64,000 bases of DNA from CAVZCK01 sp963798805 (GCA_963798805.1 CAWCVC010000010.1:372001-436000); one strand, 5' to 3'. Positions 18,203-27,402 are shown, numbered from the stretch's first letter. Made by a program: numbers and translations. The notes: generated by a model from the sequence alone, not told the origin.

Positions 18203-18694
18203 TCATAAGCCGCCCCGCCCCGATCCTCGATGCCGGCTTTGCAATTCGTCGTCGATCGTCTCTGACAAAGCCAGCGCCTTCTTTCTGAGCTTCCGGCCTT
18301 CCTCGCCGATCACATAATCGAGCTTTTCGGCGCTGCGGTGATAGTCTCGGAACACGGCTGTCGCCGCCTTCAGCTCGGTCTTCGCCATCTCGCGCACCTC
18401 GCCGGCCATCTGTTCGTCTAGAATGAACGCCTCGAGCTTTTCGATGATCAGCATCAGCTCGGAGCGGAAGGTCGAAATCTCGGCATGGCTGAGCGTCTTG
18501 CCCATCATGTCCGAAAGACCGGAGGCTTCCTGCTGCCGCGTCTCTTCGAGATGCGCCATGAGCGCGCTCTGGGCCATGGCCAAGACATGCTCGGCGCGTG
18601 TCAACGCCGCCTGGCGCGCCGCAACCTTCTCGAGCGCCTTTTCCTTGCGAAGCTCGCGCAGCTGGCGCAGGCGGCTCAGCTCGTCCTTCCTCAT
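18203..18694 (-). CDS. sctO: Type III secretion central stalk protein SctO (YscO/FliJ-like)
   Basis: Short all-helical protein (163 aa) that sits in the ATPase hexamer like FliJ and couples it to the export gate. The sequence is charged, heptad-like coiled coil throughout: KDELSRLRQLRELRKEKALEK at the start, and a second helix around residues 75-150. Sequence conservation in this family is low, so the call rests on size, coiled-coil character and position directly between sctN and sctQ, as in rhizobial clusters. Its ATG overlaps the sctN stop by 4 bases (ATGA). Confidence 0.8.
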   Translation of the reverse strand: MRKDELSRLRQLRELRKEKALEKVAARQAALTRAEHVLAMAQSALMAHLEETRQQEASGLSDMMGKTLSHAEISTFRSELMLIIEKLEAFILDEQMAGEVREMAKTELKAATAVFRDYHRSAEKLDYVIGEEGRKLRKKALALSETIDDELQSRHRGSGRGGL

Positions 18695-20007
18695 TCGGCG
18701 AGCCCCTTCATCTGAAGCCGCGTTTCGGCGATGGCGGACGGCTCGCCGGCCGACTGCCGCAGAAAGCCGTTGATCCGGCCGATCTTGTCGATCGCCTCGT
18801 CGGTCACCTTGTCGGTGCCGCGCTCATATTCTCCGACGCGCACGAGAAGCTCGACCTCCTGATAGCGCGCCATGAGCTCGCGGATGCGCGCGGCGTGACG
18901 GCGGTGGTCATCTGGGCTCACGGCGTCCATGAGACGCGAACGGCTGCGCAGCACGTCGATGGCGGGAAACTGGTTCCGCTGCGCCAGATCGGAGGAGAGC
19001 ATGATATGGCCGTCGAGAATGGCCTGGACTTCTTCGGCAACAGGATCGAGCGTGCCGTCGCCCTCCACGAGCACCGTATAGATGCCGGTGATCGAGCCGT
19101 TTGGCGCCGGGCCGGAGCGCTCCAGCAGTCTCGGCAGCGCCGCGAACAGAGAGGGCGGAAATCCACGCCGCGTCGGCGGCTCGCCGGTAGCCAAGCCGAT
19201 CTCGCGCTGGGCGCGGGCAAAGCGCGTGACGCTGTCCATCAGCAGCAGCACGTGCCGCCCGGTATCGCGGAAATATTCAGCGATCGCGGTCGCCACATAA
19301 GCCGCCTTGACGCGCTCCATGGCGGGGCGATCCGAGGTCGCCGCCACGACGACCGCTTTGGCGCGGCCCTCGGGGCCGAGCTGGCGGTCGAGAAACTCGC
19401 GCACCTCGCGGCCGCGCTCGCCCACCAAGCCGATGACGACGACGTCCGCATCGGTGTTGCGAGCAATTTCGGCGAGGAGGCTGGACTTGCCGACGCCCGG
19501 CTCGCCGAAAATGCCGATCCGCTGGCCGCGTCCACACGCAAGCAGCCCGTCGATGGCGCGGACGCCGAGCTGGATCGGCTCGGTGATCAGCGCCCGGCTC
19601 AAAGGCTCGGGCGGCGCGGCCGCGACCGGCCGCCGTTCTTCGACCTGGTCCGGGGACCACGGTCCGCCGTCAAGCGACTCGCCGACCGCACTGATGACGC
19701 GCCCGAGCAGCCCCGGCCCGACTGGGATGCTCAGCTCGTCGCCCGTCGGCACGACCTCGGTCAGACTCGACAGGCCCGACAGCTCGCCGATCGGAGTGAG
19801 GATGGCGACCTCCTCGTTGAGCCCGACGACCTCGGCCAGCACACGGCGATCGCTGGATGGATCGACGAGATAGCAAAGCTCGCCGAGGCGCACATTGGAC
19901 ACCGTCGCATGCACGACGACGCCGAGCAGGCTGCGCACACGGCCTTTGACCCGGCGAGGCGAGGCGTCACGGACGACGGTGTGAAGGCGATGAAAGATCT
20001 GATCCAT
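18691..20007 (-). CDS. sctN: Type III secretion ATPase SctN
   Basis: Hexameric ATPase that strips chaperones and unfolds export substrates. Walker A GEPGVGKSS (about residues 161-169), Walker B region 'HVLLLMDSVTRFARAQREIG' and the family signature GEPPTRRGFPPSLFA are present. N-terminal beta-barrel residues 1-85, C-terminal helical domain from about 350. A GTG at 20034 in frame is possible, but the ATG at 20007 matches family starts (MDQIFHRL) and gives 438 aa. It lies between sctL, its regulator, and sctO, its stalk. The family segment 'PAIDVLASLSR' reads PAIDVLRSRSR here, a small deviation. Confidence 0.95.
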   Translation of the reverse strand: MDQIFHRLHTVVRDASPRRVKGRVRSLLGVVVHATVSNVRLGELCYLVDPSSDRRVLAEVVGLNEEVAILTPIGELSGLSSLTEVVPTGDELSIPVGPGLLGRVISAVGESLDGGPWSPDQVEERRPVAAAPPEPLSRALITEPIQLGVRAIDGLLACGRGQRIGIFGEPGVGKSSLLAEIARNTDADVVVIGLVGERGREVREFLDRQLGPEGRAKAVVVAATSDRPAMERVKAAYVATAIAEYFRDTGRHVLLLMDSVTRFARAQREIGLATGEPPTRRGFPPSLFAALPRLLERSGPAPNGSITGIYTVLVEGDGTLDPVAEEVQAILDGHIMLSSDLAQRNQFPAIDVLRSRSRLMDAVSPDDHRRHAARIRELMARYQEVELLVRVGEYERGTDKVTDEAIDKIGRINGFLRQSAGEPSAIAETRLQMKGLAE

Positions 20008-20034
20008 TCGGTCCCCGCCAACTCCCGCTTTCAC

Positions 20035-20631
20035 CTACTCGGCCGCTTGCCCAAGCCGCAGACCCATGGCCTCTGCAATCGCGGCGAGCTGGGCGTCGAT
20101 AGTCGCCTCGACGACGGCGAATTCGGTCGAGAGGATACAGCTCCTTGTGTCGAGATCCTGGTCGAGTTCGAGCGTAACATTCAGAGGCTGCTGCGACTGC
20201 GCGCCGGGATTCTCGGACAGCATCTTGCGAAGCTGTGTCTCGGCTGAGGGGTGAATCCGGATGCGCACCGCCTTCGCCTCGCGGAAATCGGCCAGAGCGG
20301 ATTTGGCCGCACGGGCGACGAGCTCGGCATCGTCGAAGTCGGAAAGCACACGCCGCACGATGTCGAAGGCGAGGCTCGCCACCTCCTTATCGAGCGAGGC
20401 GAAATAGCGGTCGGCCCGACCCGCCGCGTCACTGATGATCTTGCCGGCCTGCTGCTTGGCCGCGGCGAGCCCTTCCGCGTAGCCGCGCGCGCGTTCGGCC
20501 GAATAGGCCGCTTCGGCCTCGGCGAGAAAGCGGTAGCCATCCCGCCAGGCGCTTTCCTGAGCGGCACGGATGATTTTGACGCCCGGCGTCTTCGGCAGTT
20601 CCGTCGATATCGGGGCGGCTTGCTCCTGCAT
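20035..20631 (-). CDS. sctL: Type III secretion ATPase regulator SctL (YscL/HrcL/FliH-like; NolV-like)
   Basis: Peripheral stator that holds SctN to the C-ring. 198 aa with an Ala/Glu-rich helical N-terminal half ('FLAEAEAAYSAERARGYAEG', coiled coil at about residues 30-80) and a FliH/V-ATPase E-subunit-like C-terminal domain (about 85-190, 'IRRVLSDFDDAELVARAAKSA' shortened here to IRRVLSDFDDAEL). Located 7 bases after sctK and 27 before sctN, which matches nolV in rhizobial T3SS operons. Confidence 0.85.
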   Translation of the reverse strand: MQEQAAPISTELPKTPGVKIIRAAQESAWRDGYRFLAEAEAAYSAERARGYAEGLAAAKQQAGKIISDAAGRADRYFASLDKEVASLAFDIVRRVLSDFDDAELVARAAKSALADFREAKAVRIRIHPSAETQLRKMLSENPGAQSQQPLNVTLELDQDLDTRSCILSTEFAVVEATIDAQLAAIAEAMGLRLGQAAE

Positions 20632-20638
20632 GACTCAC

Positions 20639-21256
20639 CTATGCTGATGCGGCGCGGCGGATGATCTGCGGTCCGCGCTCGCGGAAATCTTGCCGTACGG
20701 CTGTATCGAGAATGTCGTGCGGCGGCAGCTTCAGGCGCACCCTGGCGCCGATTGCCGGATCAGCGGTCTCGCACCAGGCTGCAAGGCAGCGCCAGCCTGC
20801 GGCCGAGATCTCCTCGCTCAGTCTGTCGCGGGGCGGCAAGGAGAGCCCTGGAGCAGCGAGGTCACGATGCTTCACCGCAAAGCGGCAAAGTTCGTCGCCG
20901 ATTTCGTCCCGAAGCGCGGCAACGTCGACCGCAAGGACTGTGCCGGCGATTGCTGCCGACCAGTAGATCGCACCGGCGCGGCTGACGATTTCCGTCAGCG
21001 CATCGGGCGAGGCCAGCACGAGCGCCTTATCGCCTTCGTTACCGCTCCACTCGTGGGGCAGCGGCAGCAAGTCGAAACGGGCGCTGATGATGCCGGAGAG
21101 CCTCTCCTGCAGGCGCGCACTCATTTTCAGTCGGGCGCACAGATCCGGGCGGATATGCCGGTCGAAACATTCCGACAAGCGCTCCGGGTCGATCGTCGCG
21201 GCGAGGTCATCGCTCGAGGCGAGCCACGCCTGATTGCCGCCATTGGAGGCCGTCAT
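20639..21256 (-). CDS. sctK: Type III secretion sorting-platform protein SctK (NolU-like)
   Basis: Probable SctK, the adaptor between the inner-membrane ring and the C-ring. 205 aa, soluble, poorly conserved family; recognised mainly by position between sctJ and sctL (as nolU in rhizobia), by size and by a shared pattern such as 'CARLKMSARLQERLSGII'. The ATG at 21256 overlaps the sctJ stop by 4 bases (ATGA); the open frame beginning at 21376 overlaps sctJ and is not the start. Confidence 0.7.
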   Translation of the reverse strand: MTASNGGNQAWLASSDDLAATIDPERLSECFDRHIRPDLCARLKMSARLQERLSGIISARFDLLPLPHEWSGNEGDKALVLASPDALTEIVSRAGAIYWSAAIAGTVLAVDVAALRDEIGDELCRFAVKHRDLAAPGLSLPPRDRLSEEISAAGWRCLAAWCETADPAIGARVRLKLPPHDILDTAVRQDFRERGPQIIRRAASA

Positions 21257-22095
21257 GTCAGCTTGGTCCGGCTGCCGGTCGGCAGAAGATAGATGCGCCT
21301 TCGCTGATTGAGCAGCAGATAGGCCAGCGATCCGCCGAGCGCCAGAACGAGGGCGAGCAGGGTGAAAAAGATCCATGCGGCCCGGTGTACGCTGTCGCGG
21401 TGCACCCAGACGCCGAGAAACGAAGACAGCTCCTGGTCGGGTCTCGCAGTGGCCGGAGTCTCCGTCATGTCGACCGGCACCAGCACGACCGACACCTTGT
21501 CGTATGAAAGGCCCGCCACACCGTTCGCCACCAGCATCTTCACCTGCGGCACCAGATTGGCGATCTGCATATTCGCATTATGGCGGATGAAGACGGAGGC
21601 CGAAGACGGGATGAGCTGCTGCCGCAGCGGATCGTTTTCCGGCAACACGAGATGCACACGGGCGGTCAGCACGCCGTCGATATCGGATATCGTCTTGGAC
21701 AGCTCCTGGCTGAGCGCATAGATCATCTGCGCCCGCTCCTGCACCGGCGAGGCAACGATGCCGTCATTCTTGAAGACCTCGCCGAGAGTGGCGAATTGCT
21801 GCTTCGGCAAGCCCTGATCATTCAGGATGGCGACAGCTTCAGAAAAGCGGCTCTCATCGACGGAAACGGCATATTTGCCGGTCTTGCCTATCACCCGCTC
21901 GGCCGGAATGCCCTGTCGGAACAGCGTCGCGATGATCTCATTGGCCTGCTTCTGGTCGAGATTATCGTACAGCTCGACATTGCAGGCGGACAAAAGGAGG
22001 GCGCAGGACATCAAAGCCATGGCTCTGATCGGCCGGCAAGCGAACACCCCGCGATAAAAGCCTTTAACGCGGGACAAGAAAATGGCTGACTCCAC
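21253..22095 (-). CDS. sctJ: Type III secretion inner-membrane ring lipoprotein SctJ
   Basis: Periplasmic ring protein of the basal body (YscJ/PrgK/FliF-like). Lipobox LLSAC with Cys38 after a hydrophobic stretch; ring-building motif 'YDNLDQKQANEIIATLF' and 'LPENDPLRQQLIPSSASVFI' (shared YscJ features) and a C-terminal membrane helix (about residues 240-263) with a basic tail. The start is GTG at 22095 with AAGGAG 5-6 bases upstream; an internal Met26 would also keep the lipobox. 280 aa. First gene of the leftward operon, facing an AT-richer promoter region. Confidence 0.93.
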   Translation of the reverse strand: MESAIFLSRVKGFYRGVFACRPIRAMALMSCALLLSACNVELYDNLDQKQANEIIATLFRQGIPAERVIGKTGKYAVSVDESRFSEAVAILNDQGLPKQQFATLGEVFKNDGIVASPVQERAQMIYALSQELSKTISDIDGVLTARVHLVLPENDPLRQQLIPSSASVFIRHNANMQIANLVPQVKMLVANGVAGLSYDKVSVVLVPVDMTETPATARPDQELSSFLGVWVHRDSVHRAAWIFFTLLALVLALGGSLAYLLLNQRRRIYLLPTGSRTKLT

Positions 22096-22565
22096 GGCTA
22101 CTCCTTACGCGCGATCTCGTTCCGCACCAAATTTTCGTCCCCCGGCCCTGCCGCCAAGGCGCACCAAATTGGCCAACTCGCCGATGAGCACCAACAACCC
22201 GCACAGAAATGCTGTCGCAACGCTTTTCGATCCACACAATTGCCACACGTTTTTTCTACAATTTGTCAATGATTTCTGCAAATTAGACAAAATTATAAAG
22301 AACGCAATCTATGCACGGCAAAACAGCCACGATATTGCCATATTAGCCAGCTGCCGCAGAAAGACTACATCAAGCGCAGCTTGAAATACAAGACTTTCTT
22401 GGCGATTGACTTGCATTGGTTTTAGCAGTTAGCTGAGCGGAGTGTGCCACCTTGCGTGCCGGGTTTAGATAAGTTTGGCCATGCCGCTCGACGTTTATGT
22501 CAAATCTGTGCGAAGACTGCCGAGCGGCCTTTTGGCGGTAATGTCCAGTGCTTGACGACCGCAGC
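22096..22565. promoter_or_regulatory. Divergent promoter region of the two main T3SS operons
   Basis: About 470 bases without a gene, clearly AT-richer than its surroundings, especially 22200-22420. It separates sctJ (leftward) from the TPR-sctV operon (rightward), so both promoters must lie here. A TTGACT hexamer at 22407 could be a -35 for the rightward operon, but I saw no good -10 at the right distance, and no convincing tts box. Confidence 0.5.
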
Positions 22566-22904
22566 ATGGATCTGAAGGACGATACGCTGCAGCTTCTGCA
22601 CGCGCTCGGCTTCATTTACGCAAATCACGGCCAGACCAAGCGGGCCCTCGTGCTGCAGCTTCTCGCCTCCAGGCTCGAGCCGGACAACAAATCGGTGCTG
22701 CGCACGCTTGCCTATACGTTCTTGAGCGATGGCGCCCCGGAACGGGCGCTGGCGGTGATCGCCCGGCTGCGCTCGCTCGATGAGGACGATCCCTCGCTCG
22801 ATCTTCTGCAAAGCCGCGCACTCTGGCGTGCCGGCCAGCGGGCCGATGCGCGTCGCTTCTTCCAGCACTTCATCCTTCGGCGGAGGCAGACAGGCCATGC
22901 TTGA
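22566..22904 (+). CDS. Small TPR-type T3SS protein upstream of sctV (YscY-like chaperone candidate)
   Basis: 112-118 aa helical protein with TPR-like repeats: 'LLHALGFIYANHGQTKRALV', then 'LRTLAYTFLSDGAPERALAV', then 'SRALWRAGQRADARRFF'. Its size, TPR fold and position just before sctV recall YscY/SctY chaperones, which with SctX bind SctV, but sequence alone does not prove this. Start unclear: ATG at 22566, or GTG at 22548 in frame; neither has a strong ribosome-binding site. Overlaps sctV by 8 bases, so translation is coupled. Confidence 0.65.
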   Translation: MDLKDDTLQLLHALGFIYANHGQTKRALVLQLLASRLEPDNKSVLRTLAYTFLSDGAPERALAVIARLRSLDEDDPSLDLLQSRALWRAGQRADARRFFQHFILRRRQTGHA

Positions 22905-25062
22905 AACCCTCACCAGGTTCGCCGGCGCCCTGTCCCGCCGAAGCGATCTCGTCATCGCGATGATCGTGCTGACCGCCGTGGTGATGATGATCATTCCGCT
23001 GCCGACAATTCTCGTCGACATCATCATCACCTTGAACATCAGCGCGGGGCTGCTGATCCTGCTCGTCGGCTTTTACATTGTCACGCCGATGGAGTTCTCC
23101 TCGCTCCCGGCCGTCATCCTGATCGCGACCGTGTTCCGGCTGGCGATCACCATCACCACCACCCGCCTCATTCTCCTGCAGGCGGATGCCGGCGAGATTA
23201 TCCGCGCCTTCGGCGATTTCGTCATCGGCGGCAATGTCGCCGTCGGCCTCGTCATCTTTTTCATCATCACGATTGCGCAGTTCGTAGTCATCACCAAGGG
23301 CGGCGAGCGTGTCGCCGAAGTCGCCGCGCGGTTCAGCCTCGACGCTCTGCCGGGCAAGCAGATGAGCATCGATAATGAGCTGCGTAACGGCGACATTACT
23401 CAGGCCGAGGCCCGTCAACTGCGGCGCGCCCTGGAGCGCGAAAGCCATCTCTACGGCGCCATGGACGGTGCAATGAAGTTCGTGAAGGGCGATGCCATCG
23501 CCGGGCTCGTCATCATCCTGGTCAATCTGGTCGGCGGCCTCACCGTCGGCATGGCGCAAAAAGGGCTGGGCTTCAGCCAGGCGATCGAGACCTATTCGCT
23601 GCTGACGGTCGGGGACGGTCTCGTCTCGCAGATCCCGGCGCTGCTCGTCTCGCTCGGTGCGGGTACGGTCGTCACCCGCGTCGCGACCGACGAAAAGCGC
23701 GACCTCGGCTCGGACATCACCAGCCAGCTCATCCGCGATCCGCGCGCGCTCTATCTGGCGAGCGGCATTGTTGCCGGGCTCGCATTCATCCCCGGCTTCC
23801 CGATGCCGGTCTTCATCGCGCTCGCCATGCTCCTGGCGGTCGGCGGTTTTGTCGCTCACCGCCGGGAAGCGGCCGAAGCGGAAGCCGACGCAAAGACCGG
23901 CGGCGAGCGTATCGCAGTCGCCGAAAGACAGCCGGCGCACTCCGACGCCGCAGAATCCGGCCAGCAGCAGCGAACACCGCTGCCCGGTCACGGCATCATC
24001 GTCCGCATCGGCCCGCTGCTCGGAACGGCGATTGCGCAGGACGTTTTTGCACGAGAGGTCGATGCGGTCCGGAACGATCTCATCGACGATCTCGGCATCA
24101 ATGCTCCGGCGATCGATCTGCGCGTCGACGATGGTCTCGAGGGCAACCGTTTCCGCGTCGATCTCCAGGACGTTCCGGTCGCAGAGGGCGAGATTCCGGC
24201 CGACTGCCTGCTGATTCTCGAGGATCCCGTGAGCCTCGATCTCGCCGACATTCCCTTCGAGCTTGGCGCGCCGCTGATCGACCGCCGCGACGCCATCTGG
24301 GCGAATGCCTCCCACCGCGCGGCGCTCGAGGACGCAGCGATCGAATATCTGACGCCGGCCCAGGCTCTTGGCCGCTGCCTCGGCCAAATGCTTCGCCGCT
24401 ACGCGCCGCAATTCGTCGGCATCCAGGAGACGCGCGCTATTCTGGCGCACGCCGAGCCAGAATTCGGTGAGCTGATCCGAGAAGCGCAGAACGTCGTCCC
24501 TCTTCAGAAGATCGCCGAGATCATGCGCCGGCTGGTTGAGGAGAACATACCGATCCGCAATCTGCGGCTGATTCTGGAAGCCATCGTCGAATACGGGCCG
24601 AAGGAGAAGGATGTTCTGCAGCTCGGCGAATATGTACGCATGGCGCTCGGCCGGCAGATCTGCTTTCGCGCGGCGGACCGCAACCGCGTCATCGCCGCCT
24701 ATGTGCTGGAGCGGAGCGTCGAGGAGGCTCTGCGCTCCGGCATCAGACCGACGACGGTCGGCACGTTTCTCAGTATTCCGGAGGCTGTGGCGAGACCGAT
24801 CATCAACCAGTTCCGACGGGCTCTGGCGGCGAGCAAGCCGGAGGTCAAGCCTGCCGTGCTGGCGACCATGGATGTGCGCCGGCACCTGCGCAATCTGCTG
24901 ATGCGCAACGGCATCGACCTGCCTGTCTTGTCATATCAGGAGCTGACGCCGGAATTCAGCGTTCAGCCGCTTTCAACAATTGTTTCAGACATGCCGTCAC
25001 CGCAGGGCCGGCCCTCCTCGGGCCGGATTGAGCGCCAGGAGGGATCCGAGGCGGCACGCTAA
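22897..25062 (+). CDS. sctV: Type III secretion export gate protein SctV
   Basis: Largest export-apparatus subunit (YscV/FlhA, FHIPEP family). Residues 1-320 hold about eight membrane helices; the FHIPEP signature region ARFSLDALPGKQMSID lies near residues 145-160. A linker (about 320-365) leads to a cytoplasmic domain (about 370-700) that forms the nonameric ring binding chaperone-substrate complexes, with 'LGRCLGQMLRRYAPQFVGIQ' and the late segment PTTVGTFLSIPEAV. ATG at 22897 has GGAGG upstream and overlaps the TPR gene; longer frames from 22780 lie inside that gene. 721 aa, normal. Confidence 0.95.
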   Translation: MLETLTRFAGALSRRSDLVIAMIVLTAVVMMIIPLPTILVDIIITLNISAGLLILLVGFYIVTPMEFSSLPAVILIATVFRLAITITTTRLILLQADAGEIIRAFGDFVIGGNVAVGLVIFFIITIAQFVVITKGGERVAEVAARFSLDALPGKQMSIDNELRNGDITQAEARQLRRALERESHLYGAMDGAMKFVKGDAIAGLVIILVNLVGGLTVGMAQKGLGFSQAIETYSLLTVGDGLVSQIPALLVSLGAGTVVTRVATDEKRDLGSDITSQLIRDPRALYLASGIVAGLAFIPGFPMPVFIALAMLLAVGGFVAHRREAAEAEADAKTGGERIAVAERQPAHSDAAESGQQQRTPLPGHGIIVRIGPLLGTAIAQDVFAREVDAVRNDLIDDLGINAPAIDLRVDDGLEGNRFRVDLQDVPVAEGEIPADCLLILEDPVSLDLADIPFELGAPLIDRRDAIWANASHRAALEDAAIEYLTPAQALGRCLGQMLRRYAPQFVGIQETRAILAHAEPEFGELIREAQNVVPLQKIAEIMRRLVEENIPIRNLRLILEAIVEYGPKEKDVLQLGEYVRMALGRQICFRAADRNRVIAAYVLERSVEEALRSGIRPTTVGTFLSIPEAVARPIINQFRRALAASKPEVKPAVLATMDVRRHLRNLLMRNGIDLPVLSYQELTPEFSVQPLSTIVSDMPSPQGRPSSGRIERQEGSEAAR

Positions 25063-25079
25063 TTGGGGGATGGGGGACG

Positions 25080-26894
25080 ATGGCCGACGAATTTGACGAG
25101 GGACCTGGCGAGCCTACCGCCGAGGCAGGCGAGGTCGGCCCGGCGGAAGAGCCGGCCGAGATCTTTGCGCGTATCCACAGCGAGGGCCGGCTCCGGCTCG
25201 CCGCCTCTGCGGGGTCCGTCTGGGAGCGCGGCATCAGCTTGATCCGGCCAAGAGCCCGGACGATCGGGTTCGGCGTGCTCGGCCTGTGCGTGCTCGTCAT
25301 CGGCGCCTTGGCGCTCGCGCAAGGTCTTACCGCCGCACTGCGCTCCTCCTGGCCGGTCCGCGTAGCAGGCATCAGCGATACCGGCGAAGGCCGTGTCGGA
25401 CTGTCGGTCGAAACCAATCTCGCGCTTGCCGACAAATCCGGTCAGTGGCCGACCCACACCGAGCCGGTGACCGAGCAAAAGGTCGCCGACATCCACGATT
25501 TCGCGCAAGCTTCCGGCCAGTCGAACGGCGTCCGTGTCGTTCCCGACAAGCGTGCCCCGAGCCGGGATTATCTACCCCCGGACATGCGCTCCCAAAACGC
25601 GCCCACTTCCAATGTGCTGATCACCGTGCCTGTCAGCCAGGGCCGCCTGCTCCGCTTCGACGAGCCGGTCGAGTCGGTCTTCATTGCCGACCCCACCGTC
25701 GCCGACATCCGCGTGGTTTCGCCGGATCTGGTCTATGTCTACGGCAAGCATGCCGGCCGCACGAATCTGATGGCGGTCTCCAATAGGCCGGGCGGCGCCG
25801 ATGGCGGCCCGAAGCTGACGGGCTCCGCTCTCTTGAATGTCGTCTGGGACGAGGCGTCGGCGAATGACGCCAAACAAGCACTGAATCCCAATACGCCCGC
25901 CGATATCTATATCTTCGGCCACCGAGCCGCGGTCAAAGGCACCGCACGGAACATCGACCAGGCTGTCGGTCTCGCCGATGTCGCACAGACCTATACGCCT
26001 CCCGGTCAGCCGCCGATCAACGCCTCGACGCTCGAAGGCTCCAATCAGATCAACATACGGGTACGGTTTGCCGAAGTCTCGCGCCAGGATCTGAGATCCT
26101 TCGGCATCGACTGGAATGCCACCGTGAACGCCGGCAGCTTCAGCTTCGGCCTGACGCGGTCTGGCGGGACGCAGGACCACAATCTCGAGCTGGCTGCAGG
26201 CGCCGGCAATTTCAATATCGACCTCCTGATCGAGGCGCTCCAGGCACGCGGCGCGCTCACGGTTCTAGCTGAGCCGAACCTCACCGCCGTGACCGGGCAG
26301 ACTGCAAGTTTCCTCGCGGGCGGCGAGGTTCCTATCCCGGTTCCGGCCTCCGGCAACTCCGGAGGGAACAACGTTCCGATCGTGACCATCGAATACAAGA
26401 CGTTCGGCGTCTCGCTCTCCTTCACGCCGACCATCATCAAGGAAAATCGGATTGCGCTGCGCGTGAAGCCGGAGGTCAGCTCGATAGACGACACCAAGGA
26501 ATTCTCCTTCCAGGGCTTCAAGGTGCCGGCTTTTACGGTGCGCCGGGCTGAAACCGTGGTCGAAGTCGGCAGCGGGCAGACATTTGCCATCGGCGGGCTG
26601 TTTCAGCGGGACGTCTCTCGCAGCGTCGACAAGCTGCCGGTGCTGGGCGATGTGCCGGTGCTCGGGCCGCTGTTCCGCTCGGAACGCTATCAGCGCAACG
26701 AGACCGAGCTGGTCATTCTGATCACGCCCTATCTCGTCAATCCGGTGAGTGATCGGCATCTGGCGACGCCGCTCGACCGCATGGATATGACGCCGGCGTG
26801 GCGGGCCGATGTGATGGGCCCCGATGCGACAAGCAAGGGCGCCGCTCTGACCAGCCAGGAGGCTGAAAAAACCTCCGGCTTCATCCTGAAATAA
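25080..26894 (+). CDS. Secretin of the T3SS, Tad/Flp-pilus (CpaC/RcpA) type; RhcC2 equivalent
   Basis: Outer-membrane channel. Residues of about 170-245 match the N domain of CpaC-type secretins (VSQGRLLRFDEPVESVFIAD, then PTVADIRVVSPDLVYVYGKH and GRTNLMAVS); a BON-like piece follows (about 265-310), then the secretin domain (about 325-570: RVRFAEVSRQDLRSFGIDWN, LAEPNLTAVTGQTASFLAGG, GQTFAIGGLF, VPVLGPLFRS). It lacks the T3SS-specific N0 region, which is supplied by the separate gene at 31485. Unusual N-terminus: about 60 acidic/charged residues before a single hydrophobic stretch (about 62-80), with no nearer Met. 604 aa; starts 17 bases after sctV. No Tad ATPase or pilin genes are nearby, so it serves the T3SS. 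Confidence 0.85.
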   Translation: MADEFDEGPGEPTAEAGEVGPAEEPAEIFARIHSEGRLRLAASAGSVWERGISLIRPRARTIGFGVLGLCVLVIGALALAQGLTAALRSSWPVRVAGISDTGEGRVGLSVETNLALADKSGQWPTHTEPVTEQKVADIHDFAQASGQSNGVRVVPDKRAPSRDYLPPDMRSQNAPTSNVLITVPVSQGRLLRFDEPVESVFIADPTVADIRVVSPDLVYVYGKHAGRTNLMAVSNRPGGADGGPKLTGSALLNVVWDEASANDAKQALNPNTPADIYIFGHRAAVKGTARNIDQAVGLADVAQTYTPPGQPPINASTLEGSNQINIRVRFAEVSRQDLRSFGIDWNATVNAGSFSFGLTRSGGTQDHNLELAAGAGNFNIDLLIEALQARGALTVLAEPNLTAVTGQTASFLAGGEVPIPVPASGNSGGNNVPIVTIEYKTFGVSLSFTPTIIKENRIALRVKPEVSSIDDTKEFSFQGFKVPAFTVRRAETVVEVGSGQTFAIGGLFQRDVSRSVDKLPVLGDVPVLGPLFRSERYQRNETELVILITPYLVNPVSDRHLATPLDRMDMTPAWRADVMGPDATSKGAALTSQEAEKTSGFILK

Positions 26895-26910
26895 CCGGCG
26901 CGAGGGGGAT

Positions 26911-27357
26911 ATGATTACCGGAAATGCCGTTCTTCGGTCGGCTGCGCTCTCAGCCGTCCTGCTGCTCTCAGCGTGCTATGACGACGTGCCCAATCCGGCG
27001 CTTGCGAGACCACCGGACTACTCGCCCGACTATGCCTATATCAAGGTGGTCTCGAATGACGGGCGGGAAAGGCGCGTCCTGGTTCCCGAGGCTTGCCTTG
27101 CGCCCGCCGCGCCGTCTGTCACCGACGACGGACCACCGCGCCTGCCGCCCGGATGCGCGAACAATTTCAATCTCCAGCGCATGGTCGCCCGCAAGCATGA
27201 CCTGACTCATGCCCGGCCGATCAGTCCGGCTCCGGCGGCCCCGGCTGCCCGCGCCGCGCAGAGCTATATCGAGGGCGACAAGCAAGCGCTCGGCGGCGGC
27301 GTGCGCGAACCGGCGGTTTTCAGCGGCGAGAAGACGACCGTCGAGCCGACGCAGTAA
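26911..27357 (+). CDS. Small lipoprotein with CpaD-like motif, putative secretin pilotin
   Basis: 148 aa. Signal peptide with lipobox LLSAC (Cys22), so probably an outer-membrane lipoprotein. The stretch PPGCANNFNLQRMVARKHDL (Gly81 to about Leu98) followed by a THARP segment matches the conserved C-terminal motif of CpaD proteins of Tad pili ('GCA...NLA.MVA.P.DL...R'). CpaD is normally about 200 aa or more, so this is a shortened relative. It follows the CpaC-like secretin by 16 bases, as cpaD-like genes follow cpaC in Tad loci, and may pilot or stabilise the secretin. Its end faces sctU, which is on the other strand. Confidence 0.7.
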   Translation: MITGNAVLRSAALSAVLLLSACYDDVPNPALARPPDYSPDYAYIKVVSNDGRERRVLVPEACLAPAAPSVTDDGPPRLPPGCANNFNLQRMVARKHDLTHARPISPAPAAPAARAAQSYIEGDKQALGGGVREPAVFSGEKTTVEPTQ

Positions 27358-27402
27358 GGGTAGCGGGCAGACGGCGGACAGGTGTGGTGATCGCAACCCA
27401 CC

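Noticed and set aside
18598..20247. 549-codon plus-strand open frame across sctO, sctN and sctL
   Set aside because: Antisense to three recognised T3SS genes; no family resemblance.
22870..24885. 671-codon minus-strand open frame opposite sctV
   Set aside because: Asp/Arg/Gln-rich shadow translation; sctV on the plus strand is certain.
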